Below, in pieces: positions 46,472 to 56,880 of a DNA stretch of 64,000 nt (positions are counted from its first letter, which is position 1; each line of letters begins with the position of its first letter). The stretch is from contig CM054115.1 in assembly GCA_028673005.1 (NCBI GenBank), positions 1,426,001 through 1,490,000 on the forward strand, read 5' to 3'. Origin of the DNA: Tanypteryx hageni (taxonomy: Eukaryota > Arthropoda > Insecta > Odonata > Petaluridae). The notes under the pieces were generated by a model that saw nothing but the letters and a program-made list of their open reading frames with translations, ran no database searches and was not told the origin of the DNA. The position numbers were made by a program, and so were the translations under genes.

Positions 46472-49400
46472 CTCCCTCTCTCATCTCCTTTCCCTCTCTC
46501 CCTCATTATCTACGCATGCTTCCAACTGCGTTCCTTGCCCCCTCGCCTCCTCTTTCTTCTTCCCCTCCTGCATCCTCTCCTTTTTTCCCCTTTCCTCTTA
46601 CTCTTTATCCCGTTTGTATACAGTTCAGAGTGCGGAGAAAGGCGGAGGGAAGTATTTTTTTAAAGCAGCATGCCGAGTGATGTTTTCCTTAATAAACGAC
46701 GAAAACTGCGCGGAAGGGTAATTTTTCAAAACATAACGACTGAGAACGAGAAATGTACGCTAGGTGGCTGGCGCGCCACGCTTATGACCCTCGATTTAAT
46801 TCGAAAATTTTAACTTGTTTTGTGTAGCTAAACGATTCCACGAACCGGACGCCATCCCTCCCATCCTGCTCTCCACCTCACTCTTTCTTTATCTTTCTCT
46901 CTTTCTCTACCTCGCCCTTTCTCTCTCTCTCTCTCGCCCACGCAAGCCATATCTCAGCCTTGGAAAAGGGATATCGCTTTTTCTATTTTTCATATTGCGG
47001 GCGAAAGTGTTCGCGGAGCTCGGTATGAAGTTAAGGAGTGTAGAACGGTCTTCAGCGTGCGGGCTTGCTTCCAATTGCATATTTATAGTCGGCTGCTATC
47101 TCTTCTTCCTTTCTCTCTTCACTTCTCCCTATCTCTTTCCTGGTTCCTCTTCTCGCCGGGAGCCAAATGGATAAATCTTTAAAACTGCCCATATGCTCTT
47201 TTGAAGGAACGAAAATATTCGAAATTCTGGCATGCGGGTTTTTGGGCGAAATTTTCTACGTTCCTAACCATCGAAAGGGAGGTGAATGGCGGTCATTTTT
47301 TCCGAAACGGTATGGCTGACATTTAGATGAGATGAAAGATGGTACCGTGCGTGTGTGTGTGTTTGTGAGTGGAAAGATTCGGCGGTTCGAGTTCGCCGGG
47401 AAGAGAGTGGGTAGTGAACGCCTCCGCGAGAGGATTAGACAGGGAAAGTGAACGGCACCCTACGTCAATGTAGACGAGATGCGAGGGAGGGAGAGGTTTG
47501 AGGAGGAGTAAAGGGGTTGGGGGAGGAAGAGGGAGTGATGGAGAGTGACGCGACGAGTCGTCCGATTCCGCGACCATCAAAAGGCACTGGCGGTCGACCT
47601 TCGGAGCGACGAGCTATCTTTTGAGTATCGCCAACAGTTTGAGTAATTTTCATATAGGTATATGTATCACATTCCTGCTACTGGGCAGTTTTTTCATCTA
47701 TCGATTCCTAATTTGGACGCTTTTTTGCATTCTGTAAAAGAAGATTGATCGCCTCTGAACAAAGACGACGTACAAGCACAATAGCTTTCACAAAGAATCT
47801 CTTAAAATTAATTTTGTTCTTTCTTGCTAAAAATTCGGATGTCGATCTCATTCCAGAATAAATATACCAGAAAGACGTATTTTTGTATGAGTGCTAATTT
47901 TATAATTAGCCACTCGTATTATGATCGGTTTTTCGGATAGAAAGGGAAAGTCTATTAAGCCGATTGCATATCCTGGAATTGACCTCATTGCTTCGGTTGC
48001 GTTTATTTCAAAAGACCTGCTGAACAGGGAATGATCGACACCATTCGTAAGATGGTTTTTTGAGGTGTGGCAGGTAGGTTGGGTTGTATAGCGAGGAGAG
48101 AGGGTTGGTGGACGAGAGGCAGAGAGGGTTGGAGGACGAGAGGGAGAGAGGGTTGGAGGACGAGGAGAGAGGGTTAGAGGGCGAGACGGAGAGGGTTGGA
48201 GGGCGAGGGGAGAGGGTTAGAGGACGAGGGGAGAGGGTTGGAGGGCGTGGGAAGAGGGTTAGAGGACGAGGGGAGAGGGTTGGAATACGAGAACTTTTAT
48301 CGATTAGGAAATTTTAGACAGATTTGAGCGCCGCCTGCCATTTCGAGTTTGTTTCCCAAACCTTTCCCAATCATTAATCGTGTGTCCTATTCTTTCTTCC
48401 GTGCTAGCCTTTCCCACATCATCCTCTCCACCCTCGCTTCCCCCTCCCCTCCCCCATCTGCGCTTTGCCCGACACCTTAGCAACTTTCATCTTGAGGTTG
48501 GTCAGGTTCATTCCCCCCTTATTGCGGAAGGAACGACGACTAGGGTCTATAACCCTTTTTTTCGACCGCGTCTCTCCCTTCTCACCCCGAAATCCCTCCC
48601 CATACTCCCCCCTCTCTCTCTCTCTGACTTCCTTTTCTTTTCCTAAGTGATATATTAGCCCAATCACCGCCGCGAAGGACTTTTTTCCTACCTCGCTTTC
48701 GACTGGCGGAGGCGTCGCTATGGTCGTCCGCATCCATCAGACGCTCCCCTTAATGTACTTGACTCGCGACAAACATTTGCGAATCGTTACTTTACGTGCG
48801 GATATTTTTCGTATCTTCGACGAGCTCTCTTCTCCGTTTCTTTTTTTTTAGAGGTCAACGACCAAAGCGTGGTCCGCGCGTGCGCACACACACGTGCGCC
48901 GCGTCCGCCCGCCACGGAAATTTTGGGTACACACAGACGTCGTCGGCCGCAACAATTGACTTTCGGGATGCAATTACGTGCGACGTATATTTCCGGCGAG
49001 GGGAGGGGGCGGGTTAATTTGTCCGTTATGTTTTTATTTTTCGGGCGTCGTCGTATAAATATCGTAAATAAATGAAGGGATCGGTACGCGGCAGGAGGCT
49101 CGCATTGGCGCAATGAACTTCTTTTAGCGCGATTCGACGCAATGATCCCGCTGTTATATCCGGATCGTTAACCCATCTCTCGTTAACTATGACCTCCTTT
49201 TTGATCGATCGACATCGCTGTCACGTATGCAACACGTTTAAAAAACTTGCGGAATTTGCACTTAATTAAACCACGAATCTAAACGTACCTTTGTACGAAG
49301 TTTTATGGTCGAAAGTGTCATTTGTAAACACATACCGTACTGAAGTTTCGCTGCTCTGATACGCGGAAGAATATTTTATATGGTAAGGGCGTGATGATAA

Positions 49401-50454
49401 AGGTAATTTTTGGCTCGCTGGCAATTATATTTTCGGAATTGATTGAACGTTGTCATTTGTCTCTTTGAGCTCCTTTTATGTATTTTTTAAATTTATCCAT
49501 AAAGGAAAAGAGCTTCAAGAAATTACATCTTCTTTATTGAACTCGTAGCGTTTGTTATTGAGAAAAATGAGGCCAATGTTTTCAAATTCTCGTCTTTCTT
49601 AGAATTTCGTGCTGAAAAATAAATTAAATTCCGGCCAATCGAGTCCCGAGAAGTATTGCCTGTTTCAAAAATCAATTACGTCGATTGGCCTTTCTCTGAT
49701 TGCCGTGACAAATGGCCCCTCACATATCTAGACGGATTTCGAAATGGAGGAATTTTATTTTTTGTAATCGGAATTTTTTTAGAATGCTGTTTTTTTTAAT
49801 CCGAAGTAACTTTTATGAGTTCATTTTGTGAACTTTCATTCGCGCCCGGAAGAGAATTCCTTTAAAACTTTACTGAAATTAAATCCATTCAAAAGCAAGT
49901 AATTAGTCACAGAGTCGGTTTTTGTCCGTAATATCTGAAATTATCGCATTTGGAGGCGGAGCGCAATCACGTCAAATAAAAAGAAAGATTATTTCTTTGA
50001 AAACTTTATATTAGAAGGCGAAAGCATTAGATCGTACACGAGTTTTCAAAAACTCACTCTATAGAGGAACTGCCTCGGATAATGCAATATTGCAACATTT
50101 TCTGGAGCAAATTTTAGTGTCTATTTAATACTTATCTCCAGTTAAGCGTAATAGGTATCAAACAATGACATTTTCAGATATATTATATTACATCGCCGAT
50201 CCCTCTCTCTCTCTCTTCTGTTTAAGATTACCGAAATAGTATACCTAAGATGCTTCTCCTAAATTTATTAAATGCTTGGAAATTTTCCTTCAAAAAATAT
50301 AATCATATATTTGTCTATTTTCTCCATCTTACCTATTTCCTCTTCTCCAATGGCTGAAACATCTTGAACTTGTTTGTTGAACATGTTCTGTAGTAGATCA
50401 CTTTGCTCACGCTCTGCTTTTGAGTTCTCGCCCAATTCGGCGTTGAATTTCCTC
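46219..50454. other. Non-coding region rich in simple repeats
   Basis: CT- and GA-rich tracts occur at 46431-46500, 46880-46935 and 48605-48625, a GT tract at 47345-47365, a CpG-rich stretch at 48865-48990 and a minisatellite at 48093-48296. ORFs here follow the low-complexity sequence and show no domain. It could be intron or intergenic DNA of a neighbouring large gene. Confidence 0.45.
48093..48296 (+). repeat. Minisatellite, 21-24-bp units
   Basis: About nine units of AGAGGGTTGGAGGACGAGGG type stand in tandem, with unit length moving from 24 to 21 bp. The repeat gives an ERGLEDE-like ORF that I do not consider a gene. Confidence 0.85.
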
Positions 50455-50648
50455 AACTCCCCTCTTTCTCCCTCTCCTCACTCCCCCCCCCCAACTCCTC
50501 CTTTATCTCCTCACTCCCCTCTTTCTCCCTCTCCTCATTCTCCTCCACTCCTCTCTTTCTCCCTCTCCTCAATCCCCTCCATTCCTCCTTTTCTGCCTAT
50601 TCTCACTCCTCTCCACTCTTCCCTTTCTCACTCTCCTCACTCACCTCC
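50455..50648. repeat. Pyrimidine-rich minisatellite
   Basis: Units of the type CTCCTCACTCCCCTCTTTCT recur with drift. The opposite strand is polypurine, so triplex formation is conceivable. Confidence 0.8.
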
Positions 50649-50859
50649 AATCGCTCTCATTACCACAGTAATTTTCGTTGAAATAATTTTGAAGTTTAAA
50701 TCGGATTAAGCAATAGGCTAATTTTTTTCTCACCGTTAGGTTTTGTCGACTGTGTTAATCGCACTTCGATATCATTCTGAATCAAAACTCGATCGTGTCA
50801 TATGGAATGAATTCGCTGCTTCTTCCATTGAAGAGATAATCATAAGGAAAACAGAGAGT

Positions 50860-51202
50860 AAATTGTTTGCGAATACATCTACATTATACCCTGCAAGTCA
50901 CCTTTTTGGTGGATGGCAGGGGGTGCAGTGCACCAAGGGTCCATAGTTTTCCTACGTTATCTTTTCTTATTATGGTCTCTTATCGTCCTAGGGAAAAACG
51001 ATCCTCTATATCCCTCCGTTCTACAGTCGATCTCGCGAATCTTATCCTCACTGTCCTGCCTTCCGATATACGTCGGGCTACTGATAAGTCCTACTGCCTC
51101 ATTCGCTAGTCCCTCCGACATAAATTTTTCCAGTAGTTTAATTCTAGCCTGCAGCCTACGTTCCTCTAACGGTGTCCATTTACGACTTATTATATTGTTC
51201 AT
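50860..51202 (-). pseudogene. LINE C-terminal remnant
   Basis: A minus-strand ORF contains PLEERRLQARIKLLEKF, then DCRTEGYRGSFFPRTIRDHN. The RR...AR...L segment followed by a SFFPRTIRDWN-like end is the usual C-terminus of many non-LTR retrotransposon polyproteins of the Jockey/I group. Downstream on the minus strand, CTTGCAGGGTATAATGTAGA resembles the 3' UTR of such LINEs. The reverse transcriptase is absent, so only the 3' end remains, or it came through recombination. Confidence 0.5.
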
Positions 51203-51601
51203 CTTGAGCCGGGATACGTAGGAATGAATCTCGAGTAAACAAAAGAAACAATCAAATCGAATGATGCAGAGTGCGAGGAAACGATTGTGATCTTAGTTGG
51301 AAAACTGTCTCAGACAATCGATTTTTGTTTCGCATTAATATGCTATTACGCTTATAAATGGGAAAATGTTATTCTTATGTCAATCTTTTTTAATATTTTA
51401 TGAAGACAATTTAAAATTATCTTTCGCAAAAGAATTTTCAAAATGTTATTGGCTTTTCGCTTTATTCTCTCTTTTTTGATTGTGGAAATTTGTAATGAAG
51501 AATGAACTTTAAGTTACGTATGATTTAAATATATGCATACAATATAATTGACGTATTTCTTGATTATCATATTTTGAATTCAATTTATGCGCAAAAAAAT
51601 T

Positions 51602-51782
51602 AGCCGTATGCGTGAAAACCCAAAGCTTGGCTAGGTTTGCGGGTTCGAGTTCCGCCTTGGTCATGGTTGTTTTTGTTTGTCTTTGTTCTTATTGTTATTT
51701 CAATATTGTTAAATCGATCAGCTGTAATGGGCCTCGTGCTGTAGGCCGATTGTATATGGATAAATAAATAAATAAAATAAAT
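51602..51782 (+). repeat. tRNA-derived SINE, 5' truncated
   Basis: A B box (GGGTTCGAGTTCC) follows a short remnant of a tRNA-like head. A unique body includes GTAATGGGCCTCGTGCTGTA, and the tail is GGATAAATAAATAAATAAAA. The tail form matches that of the CR1/Jockey-group LINE at 53.1 kb, a possible source of its mobilising enzyme. No A box is left. Confidence 0.6.
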
Positions 51783-52387
51783 ATTCCGAGGGAGTGATGA
51801 TAAATGCTTAAAAGTGGTTGTCATTGAGAGCGATCCTTGCGTGAGGCTCTTAAAGGCCGCAACGCGTACTCTTCTCGCCCAACGTCGCTTTTCTCGCCAT
51901 GCGATCCGTTTCATCTTTTTCGCATATTAGTAGGCAGTAGCAGAGGACACATACTTTATTCGGTAACTTTTGTTTCTTTCTCGAGAACATTCCGACGTGC
52001 GTGCCGGTGTCAATGCTCTACCTTTGTGTTGTATCATCACAGTTGTTTTATTTTTAGACGATTGGTTTGCACGTACGCTGCAAAGCAATCTGGGAATTTT
52101 TTTATATTATTCTCTCACCTCCATCCCTGTCTTTTCGCCTTCTCCACACAAACTATATTTTTCTCACATTTCCTCTTACACAGCTACTCCCCTCCATGAT
52201 TATATTTTTTCGCCGTGCTCTGACGTATTTCCTAGTGTGCGCCGTGTGATAGGGTTTTTTTTTTCCGCTGAAATGCACACACGACTTCTCTCCCTCACAC
52301 TCTCCCCCTCCTTCCACTCCAATCCTCTTCCCCCCTTAAATATTACCTCGAAAACTTTTTAGGCATCGCTCCCTCTAACAGGGAGTG

Positions 52388-52585
52388 AGAATGGAGAGGG
52401 GAAATGAGGGGAGGGATAAAAGAGGGGAGGGGAAAAGTGGGGAGGGGAAAATAGGGGAGGGGAAAATAGGGGAGGGGATAAGAGGGGAGGGGAAAAGTGG
52501 GGAGGGGAAAAGAGGGGAGGTGGAGGAGGGAGGGGTGGGGGATGGATGGGAGGTGGAGGAGGAGGAGGGAGTTTTTGATGGGAGG
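52388..52585 (+). repeat. G-rich minisatellite, G-quadruplex-prone
   Basis: Units such as GGGGAGGGGAAAATA recur about ten times. Closely spaced runs of four G on one strand could form G-quadruplexes. The derived GEGKRGE-like ORF is not a gene. Confidence 0.85.
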
Positions 52586-52639
52586 GATTAAGGGGGAGTT
52601 ATTCCCAGTTCCAGGAGCAAGGACCTTCGATGATTAATG

Positions 52640-52925
52640 GCGCTGTTGTTGTCGGTTGTTGTGGAGTTTTGGAGAGCGGCTGGCAAGGCGTCGGTGGCCG
52701 ACGCTCGACACCGACTGCTCCCCGAGGGCGATCGAGGTGCGGGCGTAGGAGGGGGAAGGAGAGGGCCAACGTGGCCGCCACGCGCACGCTCCCCTCGGTT
52801 GCATATTGATGAGTGGTAGCCGAGTTCTTAACCGACGTATCTATGGAAACGCTACGCGAGGCTATGGTCTGATGGAACGCATGCGCGGCGGTGACTCGTG
52901 TGGTCAGCGCGAAGTTAGAATAAGA
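52640..52925. promoter_or_regulatory. CpG-rich candidate promoter region
   Basis: The segment is GC- and CpG-rich. It contains CGCATGCGCG at 52878-52887, close to the NRF1/Ewg palindrome on the minus strand. No exon could be linked to it. Confidence 0.3.
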
Positions 52926-53106
52926 ATCGGCGAGACCTCCACTTTCCTAATTTGTTTATTTTGCTAAACCGATTGTTCAGTCTCTCCAAATATAATTTTT
53001 TTCCGCGATTTTAACAAATCGATGCAAGTTACGCGGACAGTATTCTACACTGGTAATGGTTGAAAAGTAATTGTAGATATTTTTTTATGTGGATTAACTA
53101 TTATTG

Positions 53107-56100
53107 TACGTATTTATTTATTTATTTATTTATTTATTTCTTACTACGGCGAGGTTGAGGCCATATGGCCCCTTCTTCCACCTAACCATTATGATACACA
53201 ATATGATAAATATAAATGTACAGAATTCAATACAAATCAATATAGAGAAATGAAAATCATTTCAAGGTATTCGTAAATAATAAAAAAAATAAGAATAGTA
53301 CAGCACAAATGTACACAAAGTAAAATAATAAAAATCATCATCACTGCCCTGTTTGCTGACGGATATAGTGATGTGCTGATATTTAAATGAAGGATAGAAG
53401 GAAAAATACAGAGGAAAATATTACATTTTTATGAGGACCTAATGCTGGCTAAGTATTTAGCACAATGATTCTTAAATTGGTTAATACCATTGACAGAGTA
53501 AAAGTGAAAGGGGAGAGAGTTCCAAAGATTGCAGGCGGTAACGGTGAAGGATTTATTATAGTAACTGCTACGATGAGTGGGAATAAGTAATTTGGATGAT
53601 CCTCGGGTGTTCAGGGAGAGGCCAGAATTAAGGGGTTTGAAGTTGCAGCTTAGGTATTTAGGCGAGGAAGAGGTGAGGATACTTCTTAGTTGCGTTAGGA
53701 TATGCATCTTCCTACGTTCTTCCAAGAACAGCCAGCCCAATTCTTTGAATGCGTTTGTTATATGGCAACTTTTGCTCATATTAAAAATGTATCTAACACA
53801 GGAGTTATGAGTCCTCTGGAGCTTTAGTAACAAATCTTGTTTTAGATCTAGAAAAACGGAATCACAATAATCGAAATGAGGAATTACAAGCGAATTTACA
53901 AGTAAAATTTTTAGTTTTACTGGAAGAATGTTTTTAAGTAGCCTAAGTGAATAAAGTGAGTAGTTGATTTTTCGGCAAATTTCGTTTACATGTTTAGACC
54001 AGCAGAGTGTATCATTCATAATAACACCAAGGTTTTTTACTGACTTGAAAAACGGTACAGGAGTGGAGTTAATTAATACTGGGTCAATATTTGACTTTTG
54101 TAATTTGCCGAGTAATTTAGGATAGCAGAAAATTATTGATTGAGATTTTAAGGGGTTTAACATTAAGCCATTACAAGCACTCCAGGTCATGAGCGATCTT
54201 ATATCCCTATTCATGCAATCAATTCTGTTATTGATATGAGATATTTGAGTTCCTATGTATATTTGCAGATCGTCAGCATAAAGGTGGTACTGGCAGTGAT
54301 GAATTGAATTAGAGATATCGTTTATATATAAGGCGAAGAATAAGGGTCCTAATGTAGATCCTTGGGGACAACCACGGGAGACATTTTTCCACGATGAACT
54401 TTTATCAGAGATTGATACCATTTGGTAGCGATTCTGAAAATAAGATTTTATCCATTTCAAAGAGCTAAGGGAAAAGTTCATTTTAGCAAGTTTGGCAAGT
54501 AATACTCCGCTGTCAATGGAGTCAAACGCTTTAGAGAAGTCCAATAGTGTGAGAATTGTAGCTTTTTTGTTATCGAAATTCTCCCGAATATCATCTGTGA
54601 CTTTGATCAATGCGGTAGCAGTGCTGTGGCCAGTACGAAATCCAGATTGATAGGGGTTAAGGAGCTCATATTCATTTAGATATTGATGTATTTGTTTATG
54701 CGCTAGTTTTTCAATAATTTTGGATAGCGTTGGCAGGATGCTTATAGGGCGAAAGTCCTGTGGAGTTGTTGGATTAGCCTTTTTAGGGATAGGTCGCAAT
54801 AGAGCACGTTTCCAGGAACTGGGAAAGTAACAGCTAGAGAAGGAGCAATTAATTATATGTGTAATGATCGGTGCCAAGATATGAATCAAATTATGGAGCA
54901 TAGATCCAGTGATGAGATCATAGCCTTTTGTTTTCGAATTAAGTTTAGAAATTATCTTCTTTACATCGGATATGGAAACAGAAGCAAAACTGAAGGATTG
55001 TGAATAGTTTATGATTGAGGAAAAAATGTCAGAGATAGTTAAATTTCTTTGATTTACTGAAAATATATTAGGTGGTGATGAGAAGGCATCATTTAATGCA
55101 TCAAGAGAGACAGAAGGTAGTTCAGAGTCACTTTTCTTATTCCCAATTCCGAATACTTTCAGTTTTCTCCATAGTGATGCATTGTCGGACTGAGGAGAAA
55201 TTATTGAGTACGAGAATTTTATTTTGGCATTTCTAACTGCCTGCTTTACTGAGTTCCTCAGTTTTCTATACTGTTCGAGTTGGAGCGTAGAATTTGTGCG
55301 TTTGAATTTACGAAAAGCGGAATCACGATTCGACATTAATCTTTTTATATCATCAGTAATCCAAGGAGAATTTTTTCTAGTAATACGAATTGTTTTTTGT
55401 GGAGCATGGCGATCAAATAGATTGAGGAGGAAAGCATTAAAATTATTCACCTTGTCATCTATGTCATTTATATTAATAATACTTTCCCAAGGGACTAAGA
55501 GAGCATCATCTGTCAATTTGTTTATGTCTATGTTTTTAAAATCTCTAAAAGTAATAAATTTTGGTTGTTCCTTTGGTACTTTGAAAGAGCAGGATGCATA
55601 AATGAGATCATGTGCAGATATCCCTGGGACTGAGATCTGACCGTATTTGAGTATTTTGTCAGGTTTGGTCGTTATTATTAAATCAAGTAGAGTAGAAGAG
55701 GTTAGGGTGCGGTGTGTGGGATTAAGCGGGAGAATACTAAGTCCTAGCGGGTGTAATATATTAAGGAGTGTTTTAGTGTGAAAATTATTCGGGTTCAGGA
55801 GATCAGAATTAAAATCGCCCATAAGGATGACATTATCGAAATCTACTCTAAGTTCCGTGAGGGGAATTTCAATATCCGATAGATTTGAAATTTGAGGGGG
55901 TTTGTAAACAACTCCAAATAATAATTTCTGACAATTGAAAGTTATTTCCAGGAAGAGAAATTCAGGTCTGCGAGAATAAAGGCTATCACTTTTAAGGAGC
56001 AATTTACAACATAGCTCTTCGCGAATATAGATACCCACCCCACCCCCTCTCTTTCCAGTGCGGTCATTACGAAAAAGCTTATATCCGGGAATATGTACAA

Positions 56101-56760
56101 GAGAAGAAGGAAGAGAAGGTTTCAGCCAAGTTTCAGATACCGCGATCGCATGGACACCCTTCTCAGGTAGAATAGAGCGAAGCTCTTCAATGTGAGGGAT
56201 AAGACTCTGGCTGTTAACATGGATAGCTTGAAAATTACGGGGAAATGGGGAAAGTGAATTACTAAGAAGTAGCCTTGTCCACTCAGGAATGTGAGGGGAG
56301 GGAAAAGATAAGGGAGCGTGAGGGCAGTTCCTGGAAGGACAAGCGTTCTGCGAATTTTCAGGTAGCCGGAAAGAATCGTAGCAAGCTTCGAAAGGGTTAC
56401 TTTTGAGAATATGAAGAAAGAATTTAGGGAAAGATTCAGACATAGTATTCACACAAGAAGAAAGAAGAAAATATCAGAAGACAGTAAAATATCAGCACAA
56501 CCACTTACCTCCAACGTTATAAATAAATTTCAGCAGAAACTGCCAAATGAAAATACCTATTGACATAAAAATTATAGTATGGAATTAAAGAATAAGCAAG
56601 TTGTGTATAAATAGAAACAAAATGAATATGAAATTAAAACATAGATATATTAATAGCCTAAAAGAACAAAATATCGTAATACACACGCAATATAAAAGGA
56701 GATCAATTTACATAACACATATATTGTATTTTTAAATTTTAATTTCAATTCATGTATAAT
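53107..56760 (-). mobile_element. CR1/Jockey-group LINE, apparently full ORF2
   Basis: The minus-strand element ends at 53107-53140 in an (AAAT)n tail, after GGGGCCATATGGCCTCAACC in its 3' UTR. The ORF at 53429-56443 covers both endonuclease and reverse transcriptase. The 5' boundary is not certain and is put near 56760, where another element's tail begins. No ORF1 is visible. Confidence 0.8.
53429..56443 (-). CDS. LINE endonuclease-reverse transcriptase (CR1/Jockey group)
   Basis: The 1004-residue ORF starts at the ATG at 56443; a GTG at 56452 lies just upstream in frame. The N-terminal third is an apurinic-type (EEP) endonuclease with VNSQSLI, AVSETWLKP (catalytic Glu), GGGVGIYIRE, ILMGDFNSDL (Asp and Asn), STLLDLIIT and ISAHDLIYA (the S-x-H-D motif). 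The reverse transcriptase shows RPIPKKANPTTPQDFRPISI, QSGFRTGHSTATAL, LLDFSKAFDSID (first catalytic Asp), GCPQGSTLGPLFF and HLYADDLQIY (the YADD box). The C-terminal domain ends with TRGSSKLLIPTHRSSYYNKS and a CNLWNSLP block. There is no stop or frameshift, so the element is young and may be active. The protein primes reverse transcription of its own RNA on nicked target DNA. Confidence 0.9.
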   Translation of the reverse strand: MSESFPKFFLHILKSNPFEACYDSFRLPENSQNACPSRNCPHAPLSFPSPHIPEWTRLLLSNSLSPFPRNFQAIHVNSQSLIPHIEELRSILPEKGVHAIAVSETWLKPSLPSSLVHIPGYKLFRNDRTGKRGGGVGIYIREELCCKLLLKSDSLYSRRPEFLFLEITFNCQKLLFGVVYKPPQISNLSDIEIPLTELRVDFDNVILMGDFNSDLLNPNNFHTKTLLNILHPLGLSILPLNPTHRTLTSSTLLDLIITTKPDKILKYGQISVPGISAHDLIYASCSFKVPKEQPKFITFRDFKNIDINKLTDDALLVPWESIININDIDDKVNNFNAFLLNLFDRHAPQKTIRITRKNSPWITDDIKRLMSNRDSAFRKFKRTNSTLQLEQYRKLRNSVKQAVRNAKIKFSYSIISPQSDNASLWRKLKVFGIGNKKSDSELPSVSLDALNDAFSSPPNIFSVNQRNLTISDIFSSIINYSQSFSFASVSISDVKKIISKLNSKTKGYDLITGSMLHNLIHILAPIITHIINCSFSSCYFPSSWKRALLRPIPKKANPTTPQDFRPISILPTLSKIIEKLAHKQIHQYLNEYELLNPYQSGFRTGHSTATALIKVTDDIRENFDNKKATILTLLDFSKAFDSIDSGVLLAKLAKMNFSLSSLKWIKSYFQNRYQMVSISDKSSSWKNVSRGCPQGSTLGPLFFALYINDISNSIHHCQYHLYADDLQIYIGTQISHINNRIDCMNRDIRSLMTWSACNGLMLNPLKSQSIIFCYPKLLGKLQKSNIDPVLINSTPVPFFKSVKNLGVIMNDTLCWSKHVNEICRKINYSLYSLRLLKNILPVKLKILLVNSLVIPHFDYCDSVFLDLKQDLLLKLQRTHNSCVRYIFNMSKSCHITNAFKELGWLFLEERRKMHILTQLRSILTSSSPKYLSCNFKPLNSGLSLNTRGSSKLLIPTHRSSYYNKSFTVTACNLWNSLPFHFYSVNGINQFKNHCAKYLASIRSS

Positions 56761-56880
56761 TCAAGTAATTTGTGGGTCCAATAGTGTAGCAATCGTCGCC
56801 ACCTGGTTTTAGCCAGCTTGCGACATTGATGTTTAAATAAATGGATAAATAAATAAATAAACAAATAAATAAATAAATGA
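56745..56880 (+). repeat. 3' end of another non-LTR element with (AAAT)n tail
   Basis: TTTGTGGGTCCAATAGTGTA leads to GCCACCTGGTTTTAGCC and then a (AAAT)n tail with GGATAAATAAATAAATAAAC. It faces the CR1/Jockey LINE tail to tail across the LINE's 5' side, so it is a separate insertion. Confidence 0.55.

Noticed and set aside
48084..48317. ORF with ERGLEDE-type repeats
   Set aside because: It is a translation of the 21-24-bp minisatellite; unit length changes are multiples of three only in part and there is no domain.
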